A DNA stretch of 64,000 nt from Streptomyces canus. GTDB lineage: Bacteria > Actinomycetota > Actinomycetes > Streptomycetales > Streptomycetaceae. Below the pieces are notes generated by a model. It was not told the origin of the DNA. It saw nothing but the letters and a program-made list of their open reading frames with translations, and did not search any database. The translations under genes were made by a program, and so were the position numbers. Positions 18,484-27,967 of this stretch are shown piece after piece. The number at the start of each line of letters is the position of its first letter. Within the stretch, counting starts at the first letter, position 1. The DNA is taken from contig NZ_JAUSWW010000001.1 of assembly GCF_030815415.1 (NCBI RefSeq), positions 9,920,001 to 9,984,000 on the forward strand, written 5' to 3'.

Positions 18484-19377
18484 GTGGTCCGGGCACGCAG
18501 GTGGGAGTCCCTCGGCCAGGGGATGTTTATCGTGCCCGCGGCGGCATACCTTCTGATGTTCTTCGGTTACCCGATCGTCAAGAACATCGTGATGAGCTTC
18601 CAGCAGTACACGACCGCGACGTTCTACACCGGTGCCGCGCCGTTCGTGGGGCTGGAGAACTACTCAAGGATCCTGTCGTCGGACCTGTTCTCCAAGGTCT
18701 TGCTGACCACTGCCCTGTTCACCGTCGGGTCGCTGTTCGGGCAATTTGTGATCGGCCTGGCGTTGGCCCTGTTCTTCCAGCGGCGCTTCCCGCTCGGCGG
18801 CGTTCTGCGGTCCCTCCTATTGCTGCCGTGGCTGCTGCCGCTGGTCGTCTCCGGAACGACGTGGAGGTGGATGCTCGACACCGACTCCGGAGTCGTCAAC
18901 AGCGCACTGAGCCACCTCCACCTGCTGTCGTCCGGCATCCCCTGGCTCACCGGCACCTCCCAGGCGCTCGTGTCGGTGATCCTGGTCAACATCTGGGTCG
19001 GGATCCCCTTCAACGCCGTGATCCTCTACGGCGGCCTACAGGACATCCCTACACATCTGTACGAAGCAGCGAAGCTGGACGGCGCCGGTCCGGTGAAGTC
19101 GTTCCGTCATGTCACCTGGCCACTGCTGCGGCCCGTGGTCAGCGTCGTACTGGTGCTGGGCGTCGTCTACACGGTCAAGTTGCTGGACATCATCCTCGTA
19201 GTGACGGGCGGAGGACCAGCCAACGCCACGGAGACCCTCGCCACCCAGTCCTACGAACTGTCCTTCCAGCAGTTCGAGTTCGGACGCGGCGCCGCGATGA
19301 GCAACTTGCTCATCGTCATCTCGCTCGTCTTTGCCCTCGTCTACCTGCGCGCCAACCGGCGCGCCCGGAACGCCTGA
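18484..19377 (+). CDS. Sugar ABC transporter permease (MalF/UgpA-like)
   Basis: 297 residues when started at the GTG at 18,484, which follows GGGAGAGG at good spacing; an ATG at 18,346 would overlap the lipoprotein gene and has no proper ribosome binding site. There are six membrane segments and the inner-membrane permease loop YEAAKLDGAGPVKSFRHVTWP, the EAA motif that docks the ATPase. It follows SGIPWLTGTSQALVSVI. It partners with the next gene to form the channel. Confidence 0.9.
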   Translation: MVRARRWESLGQGMFIVPAAAYLLMFFGYPIVKNIVMSFQQYTTATFYTGAAPFVGLENYSRILSSDLFSKVLLTTALFTVGSLFGQFVIGLALALFFQRRFPLGGVLRSLLLLPWLLPLVVSGTTWRWMLDTDSGVVNSALSHLHLLSSGIPWLTGTSQALVSVILVNIWVGIPFNAVILYGGLQDIPTHLYEAAKLDGAGPVKSFRHVTWPLLRPVVSVVLVLGVVYTVKLLDIILVVTGGGPANATETLATQSYELSFQQFEFGRGAAMSNLLIVISLVFALVYLRANRRARNA

Positions 19378-19388
19378 GAGGAGATCCT

Positions 19389-20204
19389 GTGAAGCGCGCG
19401 CCGAAGCGTGGCTGGCCGTCCACGATTGTCGGGATCGTCCTGCTCACGCTGATGCTGTTTCCCGTCTACTGGATGGTGAATGCCTCGCTGCAGCCGGCGG
19501 GCAACGCGCTGTACGGAGGCTGGTTCCCCTTTCACCCGGACTTCAGCGGTTACGCCACGGCAGTGCGCGATCAGGGACGCAACCTCGTCACCAGTTTCGT
19601 CGTGGCCCTCGGCAGCGTTGCGCTCAGCCTGGCGCTCGCCGCCCCGGCGGCCTACGCGCTGGCCCAGTTCCGCCTCCGAGGAACCAACCTCGTGCTCTTC
19701 GGCGTTCTGGTCACACAGATGGTGCCGAGCATCGTCGTGGCCAACGCGCTCTACAGCGCCTACAACGACCTGGGCCTCCTGAACTCCTACCTCGGACTGA
19801 TCCTCGCCGACTCGACCGCCGGGGTCCCCTTCGCGATCATCATCCTGCGTTCGTTCATGCAGGGTATTCCCAGGGAGATCATCGACGCCGCGCGAGTGGA
19901 CGGCGCGGGAAGGCTGCGCGTCTTCCGCTCCGTGGTGCTTCCGGTGAGTGCGAACTCGTTGATCACTACCGCCCTCTTCACCTTCCTCTTCACGTGGAGC
20001 GACTTCCTCTTCGCCCTCACGCTGACCACCACGGAGACCGTACGGCCGATCACCCTGGGCATCTACCAGTACATCGGCGCCCACACGAACCAGTGGAACG
20101 CCATCATGGCCACCGCCGTTCTGGCTTCCGTCCCGGCGGCCGTGCTGCTCGTCGTCGCTCAGCGCCACGTCGCCGCCGGCGTCACCAGCGGAGCCGTCAA
20201 GTGA
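19389..20204 (+). CDS. Sugar ABC transporter permease (MalG/UgpE-like)
   Basis: 271 residues from the GTG at 19,389 with GAGAGGAG upstream. Six membrane segments; the EAA loop reads REIIDAARVDGAGRLRVFRS. It is the second permease of the importer. No ATP-binding subunit gene follows. In Streptomyces many sugar importers of this kind share the MsiK ATPase encoded elsewhere, so absence from the operon is expected rather than a defect. Confidence 0.92.
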   Translation: MKRAPKRGWPSTIVGIVLLTLMLFPVYWMVNASLQPAGNALYGGWFPFHPDFSGYATAVRDQGRNLVTSFVVALGSVALSLALAAPAAYALAQFRLRGTNLVLFGVLVTQMVPSIVVANALYSAYNDLGLLNSYLGLILADSTAGVPFAIIILRSFMQGIPREIIDAARVDGAGRLRVFRSVVLPVSANSLITTALFTFLFTWSDFLFALTLTTTETVRPITLGIYQYIGAHTNQWNAIMATAVLASVPAAVLLVVAQRHVAAGVTSGAVK

Positions 20205-20230
20205 GAGGGCGGTCCCATCTCCATGCCATG

Positions 20231-20249
20231 CGTCGGTGACCTGCCGACG
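20231..20249. terminator. Possible terminator between convergent genes
   Basis: CGTCGG-N7-CCGACG can form a 6-bp stem about 30 bases after the permease stop and before the convergent GNAT gene. There is no T-run, as is usual in high-GC actinomycetes, so this is only a candidate. Confidence 0.35.
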
Positions 20250-20408
20250 GTCATCGCAGGTTCCAGCTGTAGACCCGGAGCAGTGTCACCGCCGGAGCAG
20301 GCGTGATGGCCGCCACAGCCCGGGGCATCGACCATCCTCCACGGTTGACCGGCGGTGCGACGAGGCGGGAGGACGCCTCCGCGCGGCCTCTCCCGATCGA
20401 CTCGGCCG

Positions 20409-20747
20409 TCAGCCCGACTCCCTTTCCAGCCATTGCAGGACCTCCGGGGTCACCGGGTCGGTGATGTCGTTGAACTCCTCATGCAGGTTCAGGTACTTGG
20501 CCACATAGGGACAGACCGGCACGATGCGCTTGCCCGACCCGCGCACGTCGGTGAGTGCCTCATGGACCAGCTGCGCGGCCAGTCCCTGTCCGGTGAAGGC
20601 GTCGTCGACTTCCGTGTGGTAGAAGACCCGCTGCTCACCACGGTCGCGGTAGGCGGTCAGGCCGACGCGCTTTCCGTCGATAAGGATTTCGTATCGGTGT
20701 CGGTTGTCCACTCGCTCGACGGTCGGAGTGGCGGAAGGCTGGGTCAT
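20409..20747 (-). CDS. Small GNAT-fold N-acetyltransferase (YjdJ/GtfA-like)
   Basis: 112 residues. RHRYEILIDGKRVGLTAYRD and FYHTEVDDAFTGQGLAAQLV match the short one-domain acetyltransferases (PF14542-type) with the acetyl-CoA binding turn GQGLAAQLV; PVCPYVAKYLNLHEEF near the C terminus is also typical. Substrate unknown. It lies 24 bases behind the pirin gene and may be the last gene of the minus-strand operon. Confidence 0.88.
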   Translation of the reverse strand: MTQPSATPTVERVDNRHRYEILIDGKRVGLTAYRDRGEQRVFYHTEVDDAFTGQGLAAQLVHEALTDVRGSGKRIVPVCPYVAKYLNLHEEFNDITDPVTPEVLQWLERESG

Positions 20748-20771
20748 CGGGATCCTTTCGGTTGGTGCTGG

Positions 20772-21761
20772 TCAGGGGCGCGGTGGATTTCCGCGCGGTG
20801 CGATCACGGCGTTCGGCAGGGCCGGCGCGGGGAGACGGTCCCCGTCGTACCCCTCGACGGCGCCGAAGCGGTCGGAGGCGTTCTGCCAGTCCTCCCTGGC
20901 CCGGACGATCTCCTCATGGCTACGGCCGATGAAGTTCCACCACATGACGATCTGTTCGTCGAACGGCGTTCCGCCGAGCAGGACGGTCCGGGCTCTGTCG
21001 TCCGACTCGTTCGTCAGCGTCAACGCGTCGCTTCCGGTGTCGGTGTATCCCAACTCCGCAGGACGCAGAAGCGTGTCGGCCATGCGGACAGGCCCGTGGT
21101 CGACGAGAAGGCCGTGCTCGAAGCCGGGGTCGACGGCGAACGTGACGGCCGCGCGGGGCTCCAGGACGATCTCGGCACCGAGCAGGGGCGTGAAGGTCGG
21201 TACGGGGGAGACGTCGCCGGCGAAGGAGCCCAGGAACACCCTGATTTCGGCTCCGGCGATCCGTACGGGGCCGGGTACGTAGTGCTGAAAATCGCGTTCC
21301 GCGTACCTGTGCTGTTCGGGCAGCGCCACCCACAGCTGGACGCCGTGCAGGACCGTGGTTTGCGCGGTCGAGGCCTCCGAGTGGCTGATGCCGTACCCGC
21401 CCGTCATGAGGTTCAGCTCGCCCGGTCGTACCAGCGCGTGGCTTCCGAGACTGTCCCGGTGCTCGATCTCCCCGCCGAACAGCCAGCTCACCGTCTGCAG
21501 CCCGGTGTGCGGATGCGGGGCGACGTCCATGCCATCCGTGACGGCGACGTCGTCGGGGCCGTAGTGATCGGCGAAGCACCAGGCTCCGATCAGGGTCCGG
21601 CCGCGCTGCGGCAGTGTGCGCCGTACTTTCATCGCCCGTGGGCCGCCGAGGGGGACGTCCCGTGGGGCGAGTACGTCGATGTGCGGGACTCCCGCGCTCC
21701 GTTCGCCGTCGGCCGGTGTTCCGCGGTGCAACTCGGTTGGCTCTGTTTCGACGTTGCTCAC
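20772..21761 (-). CDS. Pirin-family bicupin protein
   Basis: 329 residues from the GTG at 21,761 (SNVETEPTELH...), overlapping the MFS stop as GTGA. The pirin signature is present: MDVAPHPHTGLQTVSWLF (metal-binding His-x-His), EIEHRDSLG, GELNLMTGGYGISHSE. The C-terminal cupin carries GTPFDEQIVMWWNFIGRS. Pirins bind Fe and some open quercetin or otherwise sense redox state. Coupled translation with the MFS exporter suggests a joint role in handling aromatic or redox-active compounds (inference). Confidence 0.92.
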   Translation of the reverse strand: MSNVETEPTELHRGTPADGERSAGVPHIDVLAPRDVPLGGPRAMKVRRTLPQRGRTLIGAWCFADHYGPDDVAVTDGMDVAPHPHTGLQTVSWLFGGEIEHRDSLGSHALVRPGELNLMTGGYGISHSEASTAQTTVLHGVQLWVALPEQHRYAERDFQHYVPGPVRIAGAEIRVFLGSFAGDVSPVPTFTPLLGAEIVLEPRAAVTFAVDPGFEHGLLVDHGPVRMADTLLRPAELGYTDTGSDALTLTNESDDRARTVLLGGTPFDEQIVMWWNFIGRSHEEIVRAREDWQNASDRFGAVEGYDGDRLPAPALPNAVIAPRGNPPRP

Positions 21762-23404
21762 TGAGCACCGCCTCCTTCCGGGACGACGGGTCCCGAGGAC
21801 GTGTCGAAGGCATGGGTGACCTCTGGCCGGGTGCCGGGGACGAGGAGACGGCGTGCCCGCTCCTCGTAGCGGCGGTCGGTGAGGGTGAGCCTGTCGCTGT
21901 GCTGGGCGAGATGCTCTGACCAGGAGGCGACGAGGTAGTTCTCGATGAAGTGCCCGGAATCCAGTCCGTCCTGGTACAGACCCCATGTGAGCGCTCCGGT
22001 GCGCCGCCGGGAACGGGCGACGTGATCCATGCAGTCACTGAAGGCGGATCCGTTCCCCGGGGCGACGCGGTAGGAGACGGTGACCAGCACCGGGCCGACG
22101 GCCGGCCCGGGCTCGAACACCAGGGGCGGGACCGGCCAGTGCTCGGAGGGGGAGGGGTCGACGCCCTCCGACCCGTGCAGCGGCCAGCGACGCAGGCTGA
22201 TGGCACTGACCAGCAGCAACGCGCTGCCGGCCAGGAGGGGGACGGCGAGCCCCAGCCGGTCGGCGAGGGCGCCCCACAGTGGCGCCACCAGCGCCTGGCC
22301 GCCTTGGAAGACAAGGAGATAGACGGCGAGGCCACGGGCCCTGACCCAGCCCGGAAGCCGCGTCTGCATGGCCGCGTTGAGGGTGGACAGGACCCCGATC
22401 CACGCCAGACCGGCGAACAGCAGCGCCACCGTCACGAGCCACGGGATGCGTACGGTGGCCAGGACCACCAGGACGCCCGCGAAAACCAGGGCACCGCTGC
22501 CGAGAGTGCCGTTGGCGCCGAGCACCCGGTTGCTGTGGGGCAGCACGAACGCCCCCGCCACCGCTCCGACGCCGACCGCGCCCAGGAGCAGCCCGTAGCC
22601 GCCCGAGCCCAGGTGCAGGGAGCGGCTCGCGACGAGCGGCAGCAGCGCCCACAGGGCGGAGCCACCAGGGATGAACAGGATCATGCGCAGGAGGACTCGG
22701 CGGATGCCCGGTGCATACCACACGTAGCGACGGCCTGCGTCGAGGGCGGTCAGCAGCTTCTCACCGCTGGGAGCGGGGACAACCGTCCGGGGAGGCCGCC
22801 AGAGCAGCAGGACGGCGGCGATGCCGAGATAGGAAGCGGCGTTGAAGGCGAATACCCACCCCGCGCCCGCCGCTGCCACGACCACTCCGCCCACGGCCGG
22901 TCCGAGGGCGCGGGCCAGATTCATGTTCACGCCGCCGAGCGCGGCGGCCTGTCCGAGCTGGCGGCGCTCCACCAGCTCCGGCTGGATCGCCTGCCAGGCC
23001 GGGCCCATCAACGCGCTGCCGCATCCCAGCAGGAAGGTGAGCACCAGCAGCAGCACCGGGGTGAGCGCGTCCGCGAACGCCAGCGCGGTCAGCGCGCCGG
23101 AGACCGCGAGCATGGCCAACTGCGCGGCCAGGAGCACCCGGCGACGGTCATAGCGGTCGGCGACCACGCCCGAGGGCAGAGCCAGGAGCACGACGGGCAG
23201 GCTGGAAGCCGTCTGGACGAGCGTCACCAGTGCCGCGTCGTGCCCGATCAGCAGCCACTGGGCGCCCACCATCTGCATCCAGCTGCCGATGTTGGAGACC
23301 AACTGGGCGATCCACAGCGCCCGGAAGACGCGCGCTGCGAGCGGCGCCCATGGCGAATCCGGCTTTGGAGACTGTGTCGGTGTGGAGGGTGGTGCGGGGC
23401 TCAT
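21758..23404 (-). CDS. MFS exporter of the MFS_3 (EntS-like) family with C-terminal soluble domain
   Basis: 548 residues. The first 415 form a twelve-helix MFS domain (FRALWIAQLVSNIGSWMQMV at the start, SGVVADRYDRRRVLL as motif A). The last 120 residues are soluble (VSYRVAPGNGSAFSDCMDHV, GHFIENYLVASWSEHLAQH), an alpha/beta ferredoxin-like (monooxygenase/dabb-type) domain often attached to this exporter family. It probably exports a metabolite or siderophore-like compound. The stop overlaps the pirin start. Confidence 0.9.
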   Translation of the reverse strand: MSPAPPSTPTQSPKPDSPWAPLAARVFRALWIAQLVSNIGSWMQMVGAQWLLIGHDAALVTLVQTASSLPVVLLALPSGVVADRYDRRRVLLAAQLAMLAVSGALTALAFADALTPVLLLVLTFLLGCGSALMGPAWQAIQPELVERRQLGQAAALGGVNMNLARALGPAVGGVVVAAAGAGWVFAFNAASYLGIAAVLLLWRPPRTVVPAPSGEKLLTALDAGRRYVWYAPGIRRVLLRMILFIPGGSALWALLPLVASRSLHLGSGGYGLLLGAVGVGAVAGAFVLPHSNRVLGANGTLGSGALVFAGVLVVLATVRIPWLVTVALLFAGLAWIGVLSTLNAAMQTRLPGWVRARGLAVYLLVFQGGQALVAPLWGALADRLGLAVPLLAGSALLLVSAISLRRWPLHGSEGVDPSPSEHWPVPPLVFEPGPAVGPVLVTVSYRVAPGNGSAFSDCMDHVARSRRRTGALTWGLYQDGLDSGHFIENYLVASWSEHLAQHSDRLTLTDRRYEERARRLLVPGTRPEVTHAFDTSSGPVVPEGGGAQ

Positions 23405-23570
23405 GGGTGGTCCATGCGGGGTAGGTGCGGACGCTTGACGCCGGCAGATGTGCGTATGTCAGATGACTGTTGTCGTGTGGAAACCAGGACCGGCTCACCG
23501 GTCGTTGTTGACCGTCAGCGCGCAGGATGCGTTCCCGCGGCGCAGTGCCACCGGTGGGCCGGTGTGTTGT

Positions 23571-24308
23571 TCAGGGCCGCGGCCGGATCCAGGTGGCATC
23601 AGCGGTCGAGAGAAGGTGGGTGCTCACGGAGGTGACTGCGAGCAGCACAAGCGTCAGGCCCAGGGTGAGGACGAGATGGCCGTGCAGGACGAGCTGCGCT
23701 CCGACGAGGGCGCCGAGGAACATGGCCAGCACGGAGAGGACCCGGCGGCCGGGGCGTGGCGCCTCGCCGCCGGCCGGGGTGGAGTCCGCTGCCAGGCCCG
23801 TCAGGGTCAGGGTCAGGACGGTCGTGGTGAGGTCCGGAACGCCCAGGCGCCGGGCGACCGCGTTCTGCAGGCCCATGGCGAGTCCCAGGAACACGATCAG
23901 GGGGTACCGGACATCGGTGGTGACCTTGCCGTCCGAGACGGCGGCGACCACCAGGGCGACCGCGACCAGCACCGTCTGCACGGCCGACGCCGCGCGCAGC
24001 AGGTGCCCGCGGTGCAGGGCGAACCGAGTGCCGAGCCTTCCCCCTGCGAGCGCGCCGAGGAGGAATGCGGCCAACGAGACGACGGACGCGAGCGCGGACA
24101 GGCTCTCGGCGCCGGCCAGAGCGAACCCGAGGAAGACGACGTTGCCGGTCATGTTGGCGACGAAGACGTGCCCGAGCGCCAGGTAGCTCACGGCGTCGAC
24201 CAGGCCGGTGGCCACCGTCAGGATCAGCATCAGGGGAGGCAGCGGGCCGTGGCGTTCCTCTCCGCGCGGTACCAGGGTGCGGACCGCGTCAGTCAGCAGC
24301 CTTTGCAT
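23571..24308 (-). CDS. YoaK-like (DUF1275) integral membrane protein
   Basis: 245 residues, seven or so membrane segments, with the family pattern TGLVDAVSYLALGHVFVANM, TGNVVFLGFALAG and GRLGTRFA. Members are small integral membrane proteins of unknown transport function. It starts inside the end of the DoxX gene (20-base overlap), so it is co-translated with it. Confidence 0.88.
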   Translation of the reverse strand: MQRLLTDAVRTLVPRGEERHGPLPPLMLILTVATGLVDAVSYLALGHVFVANMTGNVVFLGFALAGAESLSALASVVSLAAFLLGALAGGRLGTRFALHRGHLLRAASAVQTVLVAVALVVAAVSDGKVTTDVRYPLIVFLGLAMGLQNAVARRLGVPDLTTTVLTLTLTGLAADSTPAGGEAPRPGRRVLSVLAMFLGALVGAQLVLHGHLVLTLGLTLVLLAVTSVSTHLLSTADATWIRPRP

Positions 24309-24813
24309 ATCGCTTCCCTTCCGTTGCGCCGGCCGGCCGGTGCAGCACCACGCGGGTGAGCAGCGCGCTCGCCGGCCCGATCACGATCACGACGACAGCG
24401 GCCCACACCGGCCAGGAGGTGACCCCCAGCGCGTGGTCCACGGACCACCGCCCGGCCCCGGTGAGGGCCAGTGCGGCGGAGACGACGATGAGGACGAGGG
24501 GGTATTCGTAACCGTCGTTCTGGACCCACAGCCCCTTGGGCCGTTTCACGGTGCCCGCGACCGTCATCACGCCCATGGCGACCATCGCCGCCAGGGGCGT
24601 GAGCAGGCCGACCGCCAGGAACAGGCCGGAACCGATCTGACTCGCTCCCGCGACGAGGGCGGTCAGCCGGCCGCCCCGGAAGCCGTCACGGCGGAACTCC
24701 TCGGTCCCGCCCGCCAATCCGTTGCCTCCGAGCCGGAAGGTCACCTTCTGCACCCCGTGCCCGGCGATGAGCAACCCCACCACCAGCCGGAGGACCAACA
24801 GTCCAGCGTCCAT
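24289..24813 (-). CDS. DoxX-family membrane protein
   Basis: 174 residues from the ATG at 24,813; longer upstream frames are read-through. Four membrane helices with the DoxX pattern LRLVVGLLIAGHGVQKV and GASQIGSGLFLAVGLLTPLA. DoxX-like proteins are often found beside redox enzymes and oxidative-stress functions. It sits between the isochorismatase-like and YoaK-like genes in one minus-strand run. Confidence 0.88.
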   Translation of the reverse strand: MDAGLLVLRLVVGLLIAGHGVQKVTFRLGGNGLAGGTEEFRRDGFRGGRLTALVAGASQIGSGLFLAVGLLTPLAAMVAMGVMTVAGTVKRPKGLWVQNDGYEYPLVLIVVSAALALTGAGRWSVDHALGVTSWPVWAAVVVIVIGPASALLTRVVLHRPAGATEGKRYAKAAD

Positions 24814-24856
24814 CGTGTTCCTGCCTGTTCCTGGCGTTCTTGTTCCGGTGCGGGGA

Positions 24857-25519
24857 TCAGCCGGCGGCGTGGGCGCCGATGACGGCCTGCGCGTAGACCA
24901 TGCCGAGGCCGTAGGTGCCGCCGTGCTCCTTGACCACGTCGCCCACGGCGGCGTACGTCTCGGTGCGGGCCCAGTCGCGCTGGAGCTCCAGGAGGACCTG
25001 CACCCAGGTGACCGGGATCGCGCCGCCCTGGACCATGCGCTGGATGGCGTGTTCGTGGGCCTGCGGGCTGACACCGCCGGACGCGTCGGTGACCACGTAG
25101 ACCTCGTAGCCCTGGGCGATGGCGGAGAGCGCGGGCAGGACGACACAGACCTCGGTCCACAGGCCGGCGATGACGAGCTTGTTGCGGCCGGTGGCCTTGA
25201 CCGCCTCGACGAAGGCGAGGTCCTCCCAGGCGTTCATCGTGCTGCGGTCGATGATCTTCTGGTCGGGGAAGACCGCCGCCAGCTGCGGCATGATCGGGCC
25301 GGAGAACGACTCGGCGGCCACGGTGCTCAGGACGACCGGCACGTCGAACGCCTTCGCGGACTTCGCCAGGCCCACCGTGGAGTTGATGATCGCGGTGCGG
25401 TCGCCGCTGCCGGTGCCGAAGAACATCTGCGGCTGGTGGTCCACGAACAGCACCGCGCAGTTGTCCGGGGTGAGCAGGTCGGGGCTGGGGGCGGCGGTGA
25501 CGTTGGCGATGTTGACCAT
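24857..25519 (-). CDS. Isochorismatase-fold cysteine hydrolase (YcaC-like)
   Basis: 220 residues from the ATG at 25,519, preceded by AGAGAGG. The catalytic triad of the isochorismatase/cysteine-hydrolase fold is visible: Asp27 (LFVDHQPQ), Lys114 (GRNKLVIAG) and Cys125 (GLWTEVCVVLPA). Length and the HQPQMFFG loop resemble YcaC-type hydrolases, whose natural substrate is uncertain. It follows the amidohydrolase gene by about 130 bases. Confidence 0.9.
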   Translation of the reverse strand: MVNIANVTAAPSPDLLTPDNCAVLFVDHQPQMFFGTGSGDRTAIINSTVGLAKSAKAFDVPVVLSTVAAESFSGPIMPQLAAVFPDQKIIDRSTMNAWEDLAFVEAVKATGRNKLVIAGLWTEVCVVLPALSAIAQGYEVYVVTDASGGVSPQAHEHAIQRMVQGGAIPVTWVQVLLELQRDWARTETYAAVGDVVKEHGGTYGLGMVYAQAVIGAHAAG

Positions 25520-25647
25520 GGTGGTGAGCCTCTCTTGGTAAGGGGTGGCGCGGACTGCTGTCCGTGCCGTGGGAAGACCCGTCCGGTGGACGGAGCTGGT
25601 GGGTGTCCCGGAAGGGGCGGCACAAGGGCCAGGCACCTTCCGGGAGT

Positions 25648-27546
25648 TCAGAGGAAGCAGGGATCGAACGGAATGCTCACGGCGCCCGGGGTAAGGCCGC
25701 GCGCGATGCGCCACTGGCGGTGCTGCTCCGACTCGGCGACGGCCTGTCCGAGCAACTCCGCCTGGTGGGCGCCGGGAAGGGCCGCCCGATGGGACGCCTG
25801 GTAGCCGCCGAAGTGCGCCACCGGGCTCCAGGCCGGGCTGACGGGGGGCAGTTCCTCGTCGAGCCCCTCGTACTCGGCAGTGGCGTAGACGATCCGGCCG
25901 CCGGTCACCGTCAGCAGCGACTCGATGTGCGCGATGTCCGGCTCGGGCACGGCGAAGTAGTCCTCGGACAGCACCGCCAGGTCCGCGTAACATCCCTGCC
26001 GCAGCACGCCCTTGACGTCGTCCTCGCCGGTCAGTGCGGCGCCGGCGCGGGTGAACATCGCCAGCGCCGTCTGCCGGTCGACGCGGTTCGTCGGCGGGCG
26101 CAGGGTCAGATCGCCGACGGTGCGGCCGCTGACCAGCCAGTGCAGGGCGACCCAGGGGTTGTAGGTGGAGACCCGGGTGGCATCGGTGCCGGCGCCCACG
26201 GTCAGACCGCGGTCCAGCATGGCTCGGATGGGCGGGGCGTCCGCGGCGGCTCCGGGGCCGTAGCGCCGTAGGAACGCCTCGCCCTGGAAGGACAGGCGGT
26301 TCTGCACGGACATCGCTCCGCCGAGGGCGGCGACACGGTCGAGGCTGTCTGGGGAGACGGTCTCCGCGTGATCGAACAACCACCGGTTGCCGGCCGGGAA
26401 GAGCCCTTCCGCGGCGAGCTTCTCGAACACCGCGAGATCGCGGCGGATCGTCTCGTCATACGTGGCGTGCAGGCGGAAGCCCCACCCGTTCTCCATGAGC
26501 AGGCGCACCGCCTTCTCGAACTCCGCCTCGTAGTCAGGGGCGTGCTCCGGACGCGGCTGCGCGAAGTTCTCGAAATCCGCCGCTGCCCAGGTGAGGTTCT
26601 CGCCCGCACCGTTCAGCCGCAGCCATTCGTCCCCGTCCTCGGGGCGGGCCATTTCGACCCAGCGGGCGAGATCGTCGATTTCCTGACCCGCAGTTTGCGG
26701 AAACAGGTGATAGGCGATACGCAGCGACAACTGTCCGGCCTTGGCCAGTTCGATGACGGTGGCGTAGTTGTCAGGGAAGTTCTGGAAGCCGCCGGCGGCG
26801 TCGATCGCCGAGGTAAGACCGAATCTGTTCAATTCGCGAAGGAAGTGCCGGGTGGAGGTCCTCCGGTCCTCCTCGCTCTCCAGCACCGGCGCCTTGGCCA
26901 GGGTCGAATACAGAATGAGGGCGCTGGGAGCGGCCAGCAGCATGCCGGTCGGTTCCCCGTCCCGGCCCCGCACGATCTGCCCGCCCTTGGGGTCAGGGGT
27001 GTCCTTGGTGAAGCCGGCGGCCTTGAGCGCCGCCCGGTTCAGCACGGCCGACTGGTACAGGTGCAGGACGAACACCGGTGTGTCAGGGGCGGCGCTGTTC
27101 AGTTCGGCGACGGTCGGCAGTCGGCGTTCGGCGAACTGCTCGGCCGACCAGCCCCCGACCACCCGCACCCATTGGCCCTTCGGGGTACGAGCGGCCTGCT
27201 CACGCAGCATCGCCAGGCCCTGACGCAGGCTGCGTACGCCGTCCCAGCGCAGTTCCAGTACGTAGTTGAGGCCTCCGCGGATCACGTGCAGGTGGGCGTC
27301 GTTGAGGCCGGGGATCACCCGTCGCCCGAGCGCGTCGACCACCTTCGTGCCCGCGCCGATGTGGGGAGCCACGTCCTTGTCGTCACCGACGACCGTGATG
27401 ACGCCGTCGTGGATGGCGAGCGCCTCCGCGTGCGGGCGGCCCGGGTCGCCGGTGTGGACCTTCGCGTTGCGGACGACGAGGTCCGCGGCATTGTGGACGG
27501 CCTGCGGAACCAGTCCGCCGACGGGCATGGTTGGCATCTCTTGCAA
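25648..27546 (-). CDS. Amidohydrolase-superfamily protein (YtcJ-like)
   Basis: 632 residues. Metal-binding HLH in GLNDAHLHVIRGG, a (beta/alpha)8 core with RLHATYDETIRRDLA and LFDHAETVSPDSL, and a late GAGTDATRVSTYNPWVAL where the catalytic aspartate is expected. This matches amidohydrolase family 3, which hydrolyses amide or formamide-type bonds; substrate unknown. The true start may be the second Met (27,531). First gene of the minus-strand run 27.5-20.4 kb; it faces the esterase gene across a 420-base divergent region. Confidence 0.9.
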   Translation of the reverse strand: MQEMPTMPVGGLVPQAVHNAADLVVRNAKVHTGDPGRPHAEALAIHDGVITVVGDDKDVAPHIGAGTKVVDALGRRVIPGLNDAHLHVIRGGLNYVLELRWDGVRSLRQGLAMLREQAARTPKGQWVRVVGGWSAEQFAERRLPTVAELNSAAPDTPVFVLHLYQSAVLNRAALKAAGFTKDTPDPKGGQIVRGRDGEPTGMLLAAPSALILYSTLAKAPVLESEEDRRTSTRHFLRELNRFGLTSAIDAAGGFQNFPDNYATVIELAKAGQLSLRIAYHLFPQTAGQEIDDLARWVEMARPEDGDEWLRLNGAGENLTWAAADFENFAQPRPEHAPDYEAEFEKAVRLLMENGWGFRLHATYDETIRRDLAVFEKLAAEGLFPAGNRWLFDHAETVSPDSLDRVAALGGAMSVQNRLSFQGEAFLRRYGPGAAADAPPIRAMLDRGLTVGAGTDATRVSTYNPWVALHWLVSGRTVGDLTLRPPTNRVDRQTALAMFTRAGAALTGEDDVKGVLRQGCYADLAVLSEDYFAVPEPDIAHIESLLTVTGGRIVYATAEYEGLDEELPPVSPAWSPVAHFGGYQASHRAALPGAHQAELLGQAVAESEQHRQWRIARGLTPGAVSIPFDPCFL

Positions 27547-27967
27547 TCCCCTCCGGGAGAACGACTTCGACTCGAGTCATGACGGGTAGCGGCGGACTTT
27601 GGTGATTTCGTCCCGCTCGCTCACCCGTTTGCTCGAATCGAACCGAGCGAATTCCACCGACACTCGTCGTGCCCTGAGAACGAGGACAGGCCCGGTGTGT
27701 GAGGGGCCGCGGTTGCTTCGCCATCACGATAGGCACGGCAGATGTGCCCCCATGTTCTGCCTGTGCACAGGACTTGTTCTTTCAGTGCACTGGCTCATCC
27801 ATGCTCTGAATGGGATCTGAACGGGAGGGGAGAGGCTCGAAGGCAACCGTGCACTGAGAGGAAAGCAGCCGTGCGCCTGTGGGCAATTGCCGTGTGCTCG
27901 GTGGTTTAGCGTGGCGGCCTTATTGCCGGAAGGGCCGGCTTCTCCATGACCATTCCAGGAGATTCAC
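27547..27967. promoter_or_regulatory. Divergent intergenic region, amidohydrolase / esterase
   Basis: No gene seen. A perfect 10-bp palindrome GACTCGAGTC (27,569-27,578) lies about 25 bases upstream of the amidohydrolase start and could be an operator half of a dimeric repressor. A GCCGG-N5-CCGGC repeat (about 27,925) lies before the esterase start. Both are weak candidates. Confidence 0.35.
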
